From NCBI RefSeq assembly GCF_949628215.1, contig NC_134279.1, positions 78,361,330 through 78,425,329 on the forward strand: 64,000 bases of DNA, read 5' to 3'. This DNA comes from Phalacrocorax aristotelis (taxonomy: Eukaryota > Chordata > Aves > Suliformes > Phalacrocoracidae). The notes beneath the pieces were generated by a model, which was given only the letters and a program-made list of their open reading frames with translations, did not search any database and was not told the DNA's origin. Shown piece after piece: positions 1 to 12,788 of this stretch. Position 1 is the stretch's first letter, and each line of letters starts with the position of its first letter. Made by a program: the position numbers and the translations under genes.

Positions 1-3000
1 ACTGGAGATGCCTGACTCACTGTTGGGTGAGCAGGCTTCCTAGTTGCTGCAGTTAACTTCCTGAAGTTTGGTGGGATTCAGGAAGACCTTTCTCAATATC
101 TCTGTCCCACATCAAGACTTTCTTTACTTTTTTGAGGGTTGGACAGTCTCTGGGCAGTATGTGTGTATATATGTTATCTACTAATGAGGGGTCCTGAGGC
201 ATGATAGATATATGTATGGTGTCAGCACATCTGATCCCAGCCACGTTTACTATAGTGCCAACTAGGGCAGCACGGCCCATGTGGTAGCTGCTGACCATAG
301 TGAAGAGCGATGGCAAAAGCTGTTGTATGAAAGCGTAAAGCTTCAAGTCTGGTCCTTATACATGGAATACTGCAGACTACAGAGAGGTCCTGTAGACTTG
401 CCCTTTGGGTACGAGGGGATTTGCAAATTCCCTGCTAATTATCAGTGCTCAGGTACTTTTCAGTGTCTATGGTGATTTTACTTTGAGGCCTAAGTACTTT
501 CATGGCCTAATTTAATGCATAGAAAATCTGGAACTAATATGCGTATGAGTCTACAAAGTCAGTGCCTAAAGCCTTTTACCCATAGAGTGTGTTGTAGCTG
601 TAACAACTTTGTTGCTACTGCTATAGCAAGTATTTTGAGGCATCATCAACTCTGTTCCCTACAGGCAAGATTTTGGCAGTCCCTTGAAGTTTAAGTCATC
701 TTCTGAAGTTGTCACTGGAGCAACACAGTAAAGAATGATGGAACAGAAAGAGGTTAAGCAGCGTGGATAAGGATGTTGTGGTTAGTCCTCAGCAAGGGAA
801 AGTTATTTTTCTCCTAACTATAGCTAGTTTGGCTGGAGATGTACACAACTATGTAAATGTACGAAGCAGCAGAACCCGGATCAAGGTCTGTGAACTGCTG
901 GTTCTCCACGAAACCTTGGAAAGCTGCATGCTGCTGGTCAGTGGTGTTCTCTTAACAGAGAATGAAGAACCACTTAAACTCTCATTGCAGTGGCCTTTCT
1001 CTGCCACCAGATCTTGCAGACCAGCTGCTCCTCCCTAGCTGACATGGGACCTGTGTCAGGGCTTATTTCTCCAAGGTGGCCTTTGAGACAGGGAGCTGGT
1101 CTTATAGAAGGACCAATAAAGGAGTGGCTGTTTAATGCTGTACTGCTGATTTTCAGTAAGACAGTGTTTGGCATGTAGACACAAATTAAAGGATTATAAA
1201 TAGGTGTTTGGATTGGGAAAAGGCTTTTAATTATGAAGAATGTATTTGCTGACTGGCCATTCTGCAGTTAAATGGGTCTGTCATCACAATTCTGAACTCT
1301 GTAAATAAACAACACCCAAACATTCAATATTAGTTAGAAATGTTACAAAGACATATGCTAATGTTGAAGCACAATGACATGTTCACAGACTGCACAGCTG
1401 GAAAGAATTGTGAGTTTTTTGAGAAATCCCATCCCTGCCAGAATTACTTCTCTGGGAAAAGAAAACCCCAAGGTGAAAAATTTCCATGGATAACAACTGA
1501 TCTGCCAATATTAGTCAGGCTTTCCAATTGTTACGTGGCCTGTTGACAACATGGATGTGTTAGGGGCAAAACTGAACCATGAGGGTCTAGCAAGTGAGCT
1601 CTGCATGTTAAAACAGTTGATCCAAAACATTACTGCTTCTGTCTGTCCACCCCATCCCACTGGCAGAAGGCTGTGGAGCGATACTTTCTGAAACCACCGC
1701 AGATGCCTACCTGGTGCATCCGAGCCCTTTGCTCACAGTCATGCCCTGCCCTGCAAGAATCCCCAGCAGCTGCTTGTTCCTCCAGCCCATCAGGCACCTG
1801 AAGCACGTTAGGTCTCCCTCCCCCTGACTCTGCATGACCTTTGCAGTGCTGGTGCCTTTGATTCTCCTTTCCAAAGGATGAAGTGGTTTTTGCTCCTGGC
1901 TTGTTCTGGCAGCTGCCTGGACTCCAGAATCGGTGCTTTGCTCACTGCCTGGCCAAGCCGCCACCTGTCAGCGTGTGGCTTACAAGGTTGTGCGTGGGAA
2001 CTGAAGGAAGAAAGAACAACAGGAGACAGCTGAAGATAAGGATGTGGGCTTGAGAAGGAAGGGGTGCTTGTAGGAAATCACAGCACTTTGACGATGTGGC
2101 CAGCAGAACTACCCTGGTGCAGAACTGAGCTAGTCTTTCCTTCCGGTCCATTTGTCAGACTCCTGTCTGTGCATCTTCAAAGGGTTTCTCTGCAGACCTT
2201 GTAAGTTTTTACCATCTGTGCTGAGACTTGGTGGCCTTGAGATGTCTGTGTCTCCTCTTAGTGTTTCCAACGTTATTCCTTCCAGCCCTGCTCTTTGGCT
2301 AGCTCTCATGCCTCAGTCTTGAGACATGCTCTACCATGGTAGGAAAGAAATAATCATCTAAGTTTTCGGATCCAGGAGGGTTCAAAAATGGTGGTGGAAG
2401 AAAATGAGGGAATACATGGACATATGCCTCTGGAATTAATTCTCCAACTGAAATTCAGTTACTGAGTTCAGAAAAAGAATCCTGGGAGCTGAAGTACAAA
2501 TGACTAACTATTTACCTTTTAATCACTCTAAATTGTACTTTGCTCCAAAGAGCTCTGCTGGGGTGGATGTAGCAGCAAAAAAAGCAGCCACGGCCCCTCC
2601 TCTGGAGTCTGCTCAGATGGCTGAATAGCAGAATCAGTCAGCAGTGACTCACAGCTCGCCTGTAAGGAAAAGCAGCAGCACCTGAATTACAGGGACTTAA
2701 AGAAGGACTTGAGGGTTTCACAGGGAGTGGGAAGGGTTATGAACCTTCCAGGACTTGCATCATGGTAAGCAGTTGCAATAGTTTGAGTTTTTCCTTAAAC
2801 AGGAGGTTATTAGAGGGACAACCGTTGCTATAGCAGGCTTATTCACTGGACCTCTGCAGGGCAGCCTGCTGAGGGCTCGCATCTTGTTTTTCCCTGTATA
2901 GAGAGATTTTCTAGCACAGGAGCCTGTGGCTAGGATGGCTGAGGGTGGCAGAGCTGGCACAGCTAACCCTGAATTTCCTTGCAGGCAGTGTAACCACAAG

Positions 3001-3949
3001 ACTCAGTCAACACAACACCACCAGTGAATCTGAGCAGCCTGATTTATGTTGTGGGTTGATGACTTTCTTTATGGTATCATTTTAGTCCTACACGTGTATC
3101 AGTCTGTTGTGATCTAGCAGAGTTGACCTGATTCAGCCCCTCTGTCTCTGCCTCTAAAAAAAGCAGTTTTATGTTTTCTGAGTCTCCTTCCAGTTCCTCT
3201 CCACAACACATCATTCTCTTCCCTGGCAGCCTTGTACAGTTAAAAGTTAAGGACCGAAAGGAAACAAAAACCTATCTAGCAAAGACAAATAAATGAACAA
3301 CACACATGAAAATGGCTTGCCTTGAAACTTAAATTGCTTGTTAACTTTCTTCTGGCTTTGGCAGGGAAACAGATTATTTCCAGTGCCCCAGCCTTAGAAG
3401 CTTGGCTGCTTTTCAATATCTGACTAGGGCTTCAACATTGGGAATTTTATTGTCTTCAGCACCTGCAAAGGCAAAGCTAATAAGTAACTAAAGTTTCAAG
3501 GTAGAGTTTGATGCTGCTAGGTTTGTTAATTGAATTTTTAGCCTGATTTCCTAAGGAAACAAAGCCTGATAGCTGCTTGCTTGTGCCTTGCCATTAAATT
3601 TTAAACTAAAAATTGACTAGGAATAGTACCCCAAAGAGACATAAGAAGCTTCCAGTTAGAGATGAGAACTTATTTCTAGCCTCCAAAGAGGAAGAAAAAC
3701 GCAACATGAGGACTTCTTTGAGTATGGCCCGGCAAATCCACATAGAGTCATACTGCCCAAGTGCTCCAACCCACTAAGAAATCTCCACCCTGATCATGCA
3801 CCAAGTCCTGCTGTATTTTAAGCCTTTTCCTCAGCCATTTATGTTGTAGGCTGAATACTGTTGATCCTTGTCGCAGCAGACATCTCATGCGTCCTGTGGA
3901 GGGCATGGATCATTCTTCTTCACTTCATGTTCATTGCACCTAAGCCCTG

Positions 3950-4075
3950 GCCTATCTGGGGCCAAAATCTTTGGCAGCATGTTAGGAAGATTTTGGGTGG
4001 TCCAGGTTCTCCCCAGAAGATAGACTAGATAACCTGGGGAAATCCTTCCCAGTGCTTTTCTGTAGGTTTCCTCGG
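3950..4075 (+). mobile_element. Possible decayed CR1 3' end
   Basis: The stretch around 4018-4060 reads like the CR1 3' tail (agactagataacctgg followed by a run similar to 'gaggtcccttccag'), but the terminal ATTCTGTG-type repeats are missing and similarity upstream is faint. This is pattern matching by eye, so the call is weak. Confidence 0.3.
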
Positions 4076-4966
4076 TTCCCATTTCCTCTGTATGATGCTG
4101 CTGTTCCTCAGGGAAGCTCAGGTGCCTCCAGTGAAGGTTGAGAGTGGGGATCTACTTGGAGATCTACTAAGATCTCCTTCTGCTTGTGTAGCCCATAACT
4201 TCTTATCAGGGTGTTGTGTTTGACACCTACTGAGTAACTAAAAGAAATGTTTTTGCCCACTTTGTTACGTGCATTAAGCAATTTTATTATGTAAAAGGAA
4301 GAGATAGTTATGTAAAAGAATGACACTATAACCAATTGGACACCAACTTGTAGTGTTTCCTACCTCTTGTGACAAAAAAAAATCCTCATAAAACCACCAG
4401 TATTGCACTAAGAAGAAATAAATTCCCACAAGCAATTCATACCAGACACCAGGAACTTTGCAGTTTCTATTCATATTATATACAAGGTGTTGCACCATTA
4501 TGCAGAAACTAAGATAAAACAGTTGGATGGAATGAAAGCTGATTGCAAGCAATTCAAGAAATTTAGAAGGAGATATCTTGGAAGTTGTTCTGAGCAGGAT
4601 CACACAAAAAGTGGTTGTTCAGTCGCTTTTATTCTTGTGAACGTGATCCTGAATCAACAGAGACTTATGCACATATCTGGCTCTGCAGACAATAAATTTT
4701 TGCTGCCTGTGTATTTAAAGCACATTTGCCTTCAAGGGGACTTTGCCCAGAGCATAAAATTAATCACATGTCACTGAAGCTTTGCAAAAATAAGTCTAAC
4801 TAAGGGTGGCTGCAATAGCCAGGAGGAATTGAAACTGGAGAGATGGTATCTCTGAATGTGTTGAGTTGAAATCCCCCCTCCTTCAGCTTCTTCTTCTGGG
4901 TCAGCTCTTCTGTGCTTCTGGGAAAACTTTTGAGGATTGTTAGAAGAGCAGAATTATATATCTCAC

Positions 4967-5059
4967 CTCTGGTGTAGCTGTCCAGTCCAGCAAGAGTTAT
5001 CTTTCTCCTTCCAGTAGAGAGATGCCAGTAAAATCCTTTGTTGGGAATTGATTCTGGGT
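4967..5059 (-). other. Weak candidate exon (93 nt, minus strand)
   Basis: On the minus strand a pyrimidine-rich acceptor (tttacctcccaccacag) precedes 93 nt that are open in one frame, followed by a consensus-like donor (GAG then gtgaga). Both junctions would be phase 1, so the exon would be symmetric. The peptide includes GFYWHLSTGRRKITL and matches no family I recognise. No neighbouring exon was identified. Chance occurrence is quite possible. Confidence 0.2.
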
Positions 5060-7099
5060 CTGTGGTGGGAGGTAAAGCAGTAAAAAAGAGGGTCATTAAG
5101 TTTTTATGGGTCTCAAAAACCAGAAACACGTATTAAAGAACCATTTAATGTACTGAACCAAGTAAATTCCCTTGGTCTTTTTGTACAATCTGTACCGGTG
5201 TAGTTGGGAGCAATGACTGCAGAGGGACTTAGCAATCAAAAGATGTTGAAACATTGATTTCATCCTCTGTGTTATCAGTAGGAGCCTTGCAGGTTGACTG
5301 GTGGGCTAGACCCAGCTTTCTCGTTTATTTTTATTCCTTCCCATCCCTGCCAAAAGCCTATGGACAGTTCCTGAGAGGCAGGAGGATTTGGTGCCATTTG
5401 GTTTAGTGGCAATGTTAGGGAACGTGGGAAAACAATTCCAGCAACTAATTTCCACAGAAATACCAGTTTTCTTGCAGCTGCTCTGACGATCATTTTTAGG
5501 TGAGAGGAGGCTGATGTGAAACGCTCTGCAGGTCCTAACACAGAGGAGAAGTGCGAGCAAGCTCTCCTCCATCCCTGAGAGAGACCAATGATCCCATCTT
5601 TCTCTTTTCTTTGTCCTTTCCCTGGTACACGGGTGCAGGCAGTAGTGCCTCCAGCCTGCCCGAACTGTGCAGGGCACAGAGATGGAGCAGGAAGGGACCT
5701 GGGGTAAATAAGTCTGTGTGCCTCTTCTTGGACAAATTAAATGAAGTAAATCTGTGGGGGTGTGATCCAGCACTGCCAATTGCTAGTGATCTTCCAACTA
5801 TCATAACTTTGCTATTTGCTGGAATAAAGCTATCTTTTTTTTTTTTTTTTGGTAGTTGATGTGATGAGCTTCAATTCCTGTACTGCAGCAAGAGCAGTGG
5901 ACTGACTGAAGACATGTTTTGGAAACATATTTTGCAAGTATTGCTGTTTGTGGCTCCATTAGCCTCCCAGTAAAGCTCTGCTGCAGAAAGTCTTTGGCCT
6001 TAATTTCTGTGCAGGACAAATTCTGGTACAGTGTAGATGTAGGAAAAAACAAATCTCAAAGTTCAGATTCATCCAAGTATGCCGTTCAAATAAATCCAGT
6101 TATCACAAATAGACAAGCCACCACTTCATTTCAATTGCAGTAATTAATAAATCATACCTTTTGAGTTTAACACCAAAAACCAGATCTCTCCTATAGAGCT
6201 CAGAAGCAAAGGAATATTGACACTGCGTTGTAATTAACATGTGTGAGCAGCAGAGGGTAGTGTATTACACAGAAAAAGCTTCCATCAGGGCAGCAGAAGC
6301 TATTTTTTGAGGGTGTTTTTTGGAAAACCGGGTTGATAGCAACCATTTAAATTGCAAGCAGGCTTGCCCCCCGCCCCCCGCTGCAATCCATGTGTGGCAG
6401 GTCTTGGGGTGTACAAACATTAGCTGCCGTGTTGTTTAAAGATGATTTAGTAGTGATATTTGGGTGCAGAAGAACGTTTGTCTGCTATTAAATGCTCAAA
6501 ACTTCTGAGCTGCACTGAGGTGTGATGCTGTACTTGAAGTTTGATTTTTCAGGTATCCAGGCAAACCACATGCTATCAGAGCAAGGTTTTCCAGGGTCCT
6601 GCCTCTTGTGCGTCTCAGCTGTGTCCCCTTCGTACTGAGGAGAGATCTGAATATGTCCCATCCTCCTCTCATACGTACTACACTAATTACCTTGGAAGGG
6701 TGCCACAGCCCACTCGGGGGGTCACCCCAAAGTGCAGCTGCTGCTCAGTTTAAAAATAGCTTTAAATAGGTCAGTTATGGGGTGTGTGTAAGTGTTCAGA
6801 AAATATGTCTGGCTGGATTATAGTCTGGGTTAAATACTGTAAGGATTATCAATGTACCCTCCTCTTTGCTCCTTACATCTCTGCTGAGATGGCTCGCTGT
6901 GGCACTGTAGAGCAAATCTGTACCTTCTCCAGCTTCTCTTACTTTATCAAGAGTGGTTGAAGAACTAAAGAGCTGTATAAGCCTCTTTCGTGCTGCTATT
7001 CCACCTATGTCCTGTTTACTCTGAGACATGAAAAGTAGCAGTCCCAGCGGAGAACATATCACCTTGCTATCTCAATGGCTCTGGAAAGGAGAGCTCTGA

Positions 7100-7683
7100 T
7101 GTCCTAGTTTCAACTGGAATAGAGTTAATTCTCTTTCTAGTAGCTGGTATAATGCTGTGTTTTGGATTTAGGATGAGAACAATGTTGATAACATTCTGAT
7201 GGTTTATTTGTTCCTAGGCAGTAAGGGATGTTTCAGCTTCTCGTATTGGCCTGCCACCCAGAAGGCTGGAGGTGCACAGGAAACCGGGAGGGGGCACAGC
7301 CAGGGCAGCTGGCCCCAACTGGCCAAAGTGATGTTCCAAACCATACGGCGTCATGCTCAGCATATAGAGCTGGGGGACCTGACTGGGGCACGACCAGTGC
7401 TAGGGAACAGGCTGGGCATTGGTTGGTTGGTGGTGAGCAGTTATCTTTCATTTGCATCACTTGTCTTTCTTGGGGTTTATTTATCTCTCTTTTTGTTATT
7501 TTCCTTTTCATTACAATGTATTATTATTATATTATATTTCAATCATTAAACTGTTCTTATCTTAACCAACAAGTGTTCTCACTTTTACTCTTCTGACTCT
7601 CTCCCCTATCCTACTGGGTGGGGAGAGTAAGCGAGCGAGCGGCTGTGTGGTGCTTAGTTGCTAGTCGGGGCTAAACCACGACA
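7100..7683 (+). mobile_element. Solo LTR of an avian endogenous retrovirus, ERVL-like (copy 1)
   Basis: A 584-bp element begins TGTCCTAGTTT and ends ACCACGACA, so it has TG...CA termini. It is flanked by near-identical 5-bp target duplications, tctga at 7095-7099 and tctaa at 7684-7688. It shares both termini and much internal sequence with the inverted element at 12195-12788; for example both carry a block around 'catgctcagca' followed by 'tagagctggggg'. An ATTAAA polyadenylation-type signal is at 7545-7550. No gag, pol or env sequence adjoins it, so it is a solo LTR. The ERVL-like assignment is inferred from the 5-bp duplication and general resemblance to avian LTRs. Open frames inside it (for example 7199-7549) are not genes. 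Confidence 0.85.
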
Positions 7684-10600
7684 TCTAAACAGCTCATTTG
7701 GTGATTACAAAATTTCTGTGTCTTTCTTATAACTCAAGAGAATGAAATTTGGTAACTGGTGCTGAGGGAAGCTGTTAGCGGACAGCTGTGTTGTTTGAGA
7801 TAATACATGTATATTTGCACATTAATATTTACAGATATTCTTAAATGTGAGAATTCTACTTTTACTTTTTTTTTGCAAAGTCCTTGCTAATGGACTGTAA
7901 TAATATAGACAAGAGCACACAGGATTTCTTAAGGGTGCTGAGGAGACCCCTCATCACCTGCTTTCTCCTTTTGATTGGTGCATCTCACTAAATCTCACGC
8001 TGGGATATGTCCCTGGGCAGGATGGTGTTTCTTGCACCTGCTTTTGGATGAATGAGGTCAATGAACAAGTTGTTCTTGAGCTTTCTGGCTACTTTGCTTT
8101 CACCTCACACTGACACATCACTGACTGCATCTCCTACTGAAGGTGCCTGTAGGTAATTGCACCTGCATTTATCTGAACCATAAATTCCTGTACAAAGTGA
8201 GTAAGCTCCGCCTGGTAGGCACTTAAAAAGTAGCCCAGAGATGGGCAGAGAGGCAGCTGTGCTTCCCTGTGTTTGGTCTATAGTGATTTCAGTTGGGAAC
8301 CGCTAGGGGAAAGGCTTCTGCCTTTTGTACCATAGGTAGCTTTTACAACACTTTCTTGGAGACTGAAGGAGAGTCCCGACTCCTCTTGGGCTGAAGCGGT
8401 TCCTTTTGCTACCCCCACCACTGGATCACTTTACAAGTGGGTAGGTTTCCTGTGGAGCTGCATCACTGGGTAGAAAAGTCTCTTAAAATAGCTAGGAGCA
8501 GTGAATGAGGGGCAGGGGCTGCGCTCTGTACCGATTCATGTTGGCATTGGTTGGGTGCCCTGAGTTACGTTATTGTCATCAAGAGCTACCTATGCTTATC
8601 CAGCTGGGGGATAAATGTGCAAGTTACAGTTTTAGAAGAGAGTAGGCCAAGATATTTGTGTCAGTTGAAATGATTTTTGGTCACTCTGGAAAAACAAATC
8701 TTAAATTTCAGTCATTCTCTTATTTTCTTAATTTTAGTAACAATAGATCACATAGGTTTCTGAAGAAAATACTATTTCAAATTGGAAAATTTGAATAATA
8801 TTTTTAAAAATTTCAAAAATAAATCTTGGGAATTACCTCTACCCCCCTTATACAGACACACCTTGAGTTTGGACAAACTGATACTTTGCAACACTGTTTA
8901 ATTAGAAAATCCTTGCCAATATCTTCTGGTGGCTGATGGTATCCTTACAGGTCATCAAAAGGAAAAAGAAGTCAAAAAAAAGCAAGCAACATTAAGATAA
9001 CCCTGTAGGATGGGGGGTAAAAGGACTGGAACCCTTTCTGGGCAAGCCGGCTGTGCCTGGAGGGAGTGTGTTCGCTCAAAACCATGGTCCCCTCTGCTGC
9101 TGACTTTCCTTCTGACAGACTAAATTCAAAGGAACCTGATCTTTTTGACTCAGTAAAGTGGATTTGTTGCTCCTGTTTCCTAATGAACTTCCTGAACACC
9201 CGCCAAGATGCTCATAACAAGAAATGTTATGAAAGCCATTTCCTAAATGGTTTGGGGTTTAATGTGGTCCTTATGGCCCTGCATAAGTTAAAGACTTTTG
9301 ATCTGTTTAATCACAGTTATTTTTTTTATGGTCTGAGGCCTTTGGATCCTGCAGCAGTCTTTCATCCATTTCTTATGCTAAAACATTACTTTCTGTCCTT
9401 AATCGTCGTCTTGGTGATAAAGGTGATTTATAACTTTGCTTTTTCCTGTTCAGAGTGGGATATGACAGCTACGATCTCTCAGGTATACTGCACCCCCCAT
9501 TGAGCAAACCATTAATTCTAGCACAGCAAAGGTGTCTGTCTAACTGGTCTGGAGGTCCTGAGACACATGTATATCCCCTTAGATAAATGAAGTCAATTAA
9601 ATCTCCCATTAAGATCTTCTAGCTTCTGCAGATGGTCTTTCTTTTTCTCATATGATAATCATATTAAAATTGCATGCAGAGCCATTTGTACATTTTAACA
9701 TTAGTGTTCACTGCTCCAAATCAGGTGGGGGAAGAGGGAATTGTCAGTTTTCATCAGCCTCTTTTGCTGCCATTGTAATCCTTCCAAAGGGAGCCACTGC
9801 AGCCTGAGTCATTATCAGCTAAAACATGTTTGCATGAGCAGGTGAAAAAAATAAAACAGCTAATCTAGGACTTTCCTGGGAGTCCATTGTAAAATGGAAA
9901 CATGTTTTTTGAGAAATTATTTCTGAAGAAATGAACAGGGACAGGGGTTGCTGTGCCCAGCTGGCTCTTCTCTGATTCTGTTGAGCCAATACTTTCAGCA
10001 ATTGAGAAAAGCAAATTTGAGAGTTAGAGCTCTCTGCTGCACTGGGATCTGGGACTGGTCAGTGCTGAGTGCCCTCAATTTCCACTTGTAGTGATGAAAG
10101 CAACGACAGTATTGGAGGACACAGCAGCATAAAGTTGGAAGGGGTGTCGTGGGTCAAGTTGCCTATAATCAAAAACAGCATCTCATATACTCTTCTCTGA
10201 CAGTACGAAGCTCTGTCTTAGAGAGTTTGTTTTTCTTTATTTAAGCTCTAATTGGAACTTGATTTAATGGAGCTTGTTTCTAATTGCCAGGTTAAATATA
10301 TTAATGGCCAATTTTACACCAATTTTCTTTTTGTCAGTGTTTTCTTTCAGCTTCAGAGTACTTTTCTGTCTCTCAGTACAAACAAAGAGGAATCGGATCC
10401 CCTCAGCTCTCTCTTTGCCAGGCAGAGCAAGCCCCATTTCAGAAGAAGGGTTCTCCGTCCACATCTCATCCTCAGAACAGTTTTCCACCACTTTTCCTAT
10501 TTAATCCTCACCCTCTTGTAGAAAAGTAACCATAATTTCATTCTTTTGTACAGTGGCTTTACTGTATCTTTACCTCTGCATGGAAATACATGGATGCTTA

Positions 10601-12194
10601 CCTTAAGTTAGGAGGGAGGAATGACATTCTTACTTGAAGACCCCTCAGGTGGATCTTGGGGTAGGGTACTGCTCATGTAACTTCAGCTATGGAATAGTTA
10701 TGCCTCCAGTTTCAGGTTTCTTTCCAGTTAAAGGGAGATGGGTACCTCCCAAGAACAACAGAAGATATCTTCTAAAGATACTGCATTCAATGGAGTATAA
10801 GCAAATGAAGTTCATTGTGGAAGTTCCATCTATTTTATTGGTTATGAGGAACTTGGGTGATCACCTTTGCCATGGTGTCTAGCCTTTACATAGCTGAAGG
10901 TAATGAGAAGAATTTTGGAGTGGATGTTAGACACAACCTACTGAATACTTGGACACAGCTCTTGCTGCCACCCCTCTTGATGGTACCGGCCACGTCATTT
11001 CATCCTTGCACATGCAAGGCCATCCTTGGGCTCCTGAACTTGGCAATCTGGGAAGAGGTAGAACAAATTAAACTCTGACTTGCACCCAAGGTTCTCAGTG
11101 ATTTCAGCAGAGAATTCAGCATGAGAGACCAGAACATCCAAGACAGTCTGTGGTGCAGGTAGCCCCCATGGCGATTAGTGTGGTAACAATGAGATACATA
11201 AGAAAATATTCTATTTGTGGAATATTGTATACACCTCTCAAACAACCAGCAAGGCCTGCATGTTACTAATGGCTTTCTAGATGAGGAATGCGCTGGATTT
11301 ACAGCTCAAGGACAGAATCTTCATCAAAACTTAATGACGAATTAATTTTAATTCTCATTTATTTTACTATACAACATTTGCAGACAATGAGCGTTACTGC
11401 TTTAATGAGATATTTCTTATTATAGACCTGTCAAGTCTGCTACAGAAAGAACACAGATTATTTTTTCTGTGCGTCGCAAGGGGATTTTATTAATTTTTTG
11501 TGATTACCTACTTATAGTTTATGTCACAATTTTCAAAGCAACTAAACCAGAGGCTATTCCATTTACATTGGCCCACTTGCAGTAAATAATAATACTTTAG
11601 AATCAACCTCAACTTCTCTTTTTGGTGGAGGGGAGGGAGGTACTCAATACTCAAGAACTGTTGTTTGTGAACTACCAGTCTAAGTATGGGACTAGAAACA
11701 AGGAAACGCCAGATCTTGTAGTACTCTACTATAGCCTTGGGCAAATGGTTTCATGGCTCTGAGTCACTTTCCTGATTTGTGAATGGAGAGCATGATGGAA
11801 ATGCAGCAATGTGCAGCAAATGTTTACCTTTAAAATTTATATGCATAAAACTGAGGAATATGTAGACTTCAGCCACTTCTGAAGCAGTTCCCACTAAAAA
11901 AATGTGCAATAGAGATTCAGTGAAATCTATTACCAAATAACAAGACATGACTGTGCAGCAGTTTGAGACAGAGAATGAAGAGGGGTTCAGAAGACTGAGC
12001 TTGGTACATACTTTCTGTGTGAACTGAGGAAATGATACATTTGGAACTGATATTTATAAGCACCCATTGGGCTGACAGGTAAGGAAAAATGTCTGAGTCC
12101 AGTCTGAGCCCATATGTATCTCCCTGACTTTGGTGTCTGCCTGAGGTTGTTCATTAGCAGCTGCTTTGAATGAAGATTTGCTGGACAAAATCAT
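7684..12194. other. Unique non-coding stretch between the two LTRs
   Basis: No retroviral coding sequence lies between the two LTRs, which are in opposite orientation and so are not the ends of one provirus. The longest frame is 145 codons at 9066-9503 (plus), with a hydrophobic C-terminal part (HYFLSLIVVLVIKVIY) but no family resemblance. AT-rich sequence dominates 8690-8900 and 11330-11500. I see no RNA gene. Confidence 0.6.
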
Positions 12195-12788
12195 TGTTGT
12201 GGTTTAACTCCAGCCAGCAACTCAGCCCCACGCAGCCACTCGCTCACTTCCCCTGGTGGGATGGGGGAGAGAATCGGATGAGTGAAAGTGAGAAAACTCC
12301 TGGGTTAAGATAATGTCAATTTAACAGGGAAAGCAAAAGCCGCACACGCCAGCAAAGCAAATCAAGGAATTCATTCACTGCTGCTCACGGGCAGGCAGGG
12401 GCTCAGCCATCCCCAGGACAGCCGGGCTCCCTCACATGTAACGGTGACTTGGGAAGGGAAACACCATCACTGCGAATGTCCCCCCCTTCCTTCTTCTTCC
12501 CCCAGCTCTATGTGCTGAGCATGATGTCACATGGTGTGGGACATCCCTGGGGTCAGTTGGGGTCAGCTGTCCCAGCTGTGTCCCTTCCCAGCTCCTTGTG
12601 CCCCCCCCCAGCCCCTCGCTGGTGGGGTGGGGTGAGGGGCAGAAAAGGCCTTGGCTCTGTGCAAGCCCTGATCGGCAGGAACGAAAACATCCCTGTGTTA
12701 CCAACGCTGCTTTCAGCAGAAATCCAAAACAGAACCCCATACTAGCTACAGGATGAAAATTAACTCTATCCCAGCCAAAACCAGCACA
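12195..12788 (-). mobile_element. Solo LTR of the same avian ERVL-like family (copy 2, inverted)
   Basis: A 594-bp element on the minus strand, flanked by a perfect 5-bp target duplication, atcat at 12190-12194 and atcat at 12789-12793. Read on the minus strand it begins TGTGCTGGTTTTGG and ends TTAAACCACAACA, matching the termini of the copy at 7100-7683. Its interior carries a C8 run at 12601-12608 next to a GC-rich segment (gtggggtggggtgagggg) that could fold as a hairpin. The exact duplication supports a single retroviral insertion that later recombined between its LTRs, leaving no internal genes. Frames inside it are not genes. Confidence 0.88.

Larger units (their letters stand above)
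1..7099. other. Unique non-coding stretch, no gene recognised
   Basis: I see no recognisable gene or RNA here. Open frames are short and overlap one another on both strands. The densest cluster is 5275-5860, where several frames stay open together, the longest being 157 codons on the minus strand; none of these peptides resembles a family I know. A 16-base T run sits at 5835-5850 and a C6-G-C6 run at 6367-6379. A possible decayed CR1 tail (3950-4075) and one weak exon candidate (4967-5059, minus) are listed separately. A 97-codon minus-strand frame at 53-346 is also unrecognised. Confidence 0.6.

Noticed and set aside
53..346. 97-codon minus-strand frame near the window edge
   Set aside because: No family resemblance and no splice or promoter context; length is within chance expectation.
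7199..7596. Two overlapping 116- and 122-codon plus frames
   Set aside because: They lie wholly within the solo LTR and have no similarity to retroviral proteins.
10120..10190. Possible CR1 tail (agttggaaggggtgt)
   Set aside because: Only about 15 bases look similar and no ORF2 or terminal repeat supports it.
7100..12788. A provirus between the two LTRs
   Set aside because: The LTRs are in opposite orientation, each has its own target duplication, and no gag/pol/env similarity lies between them.
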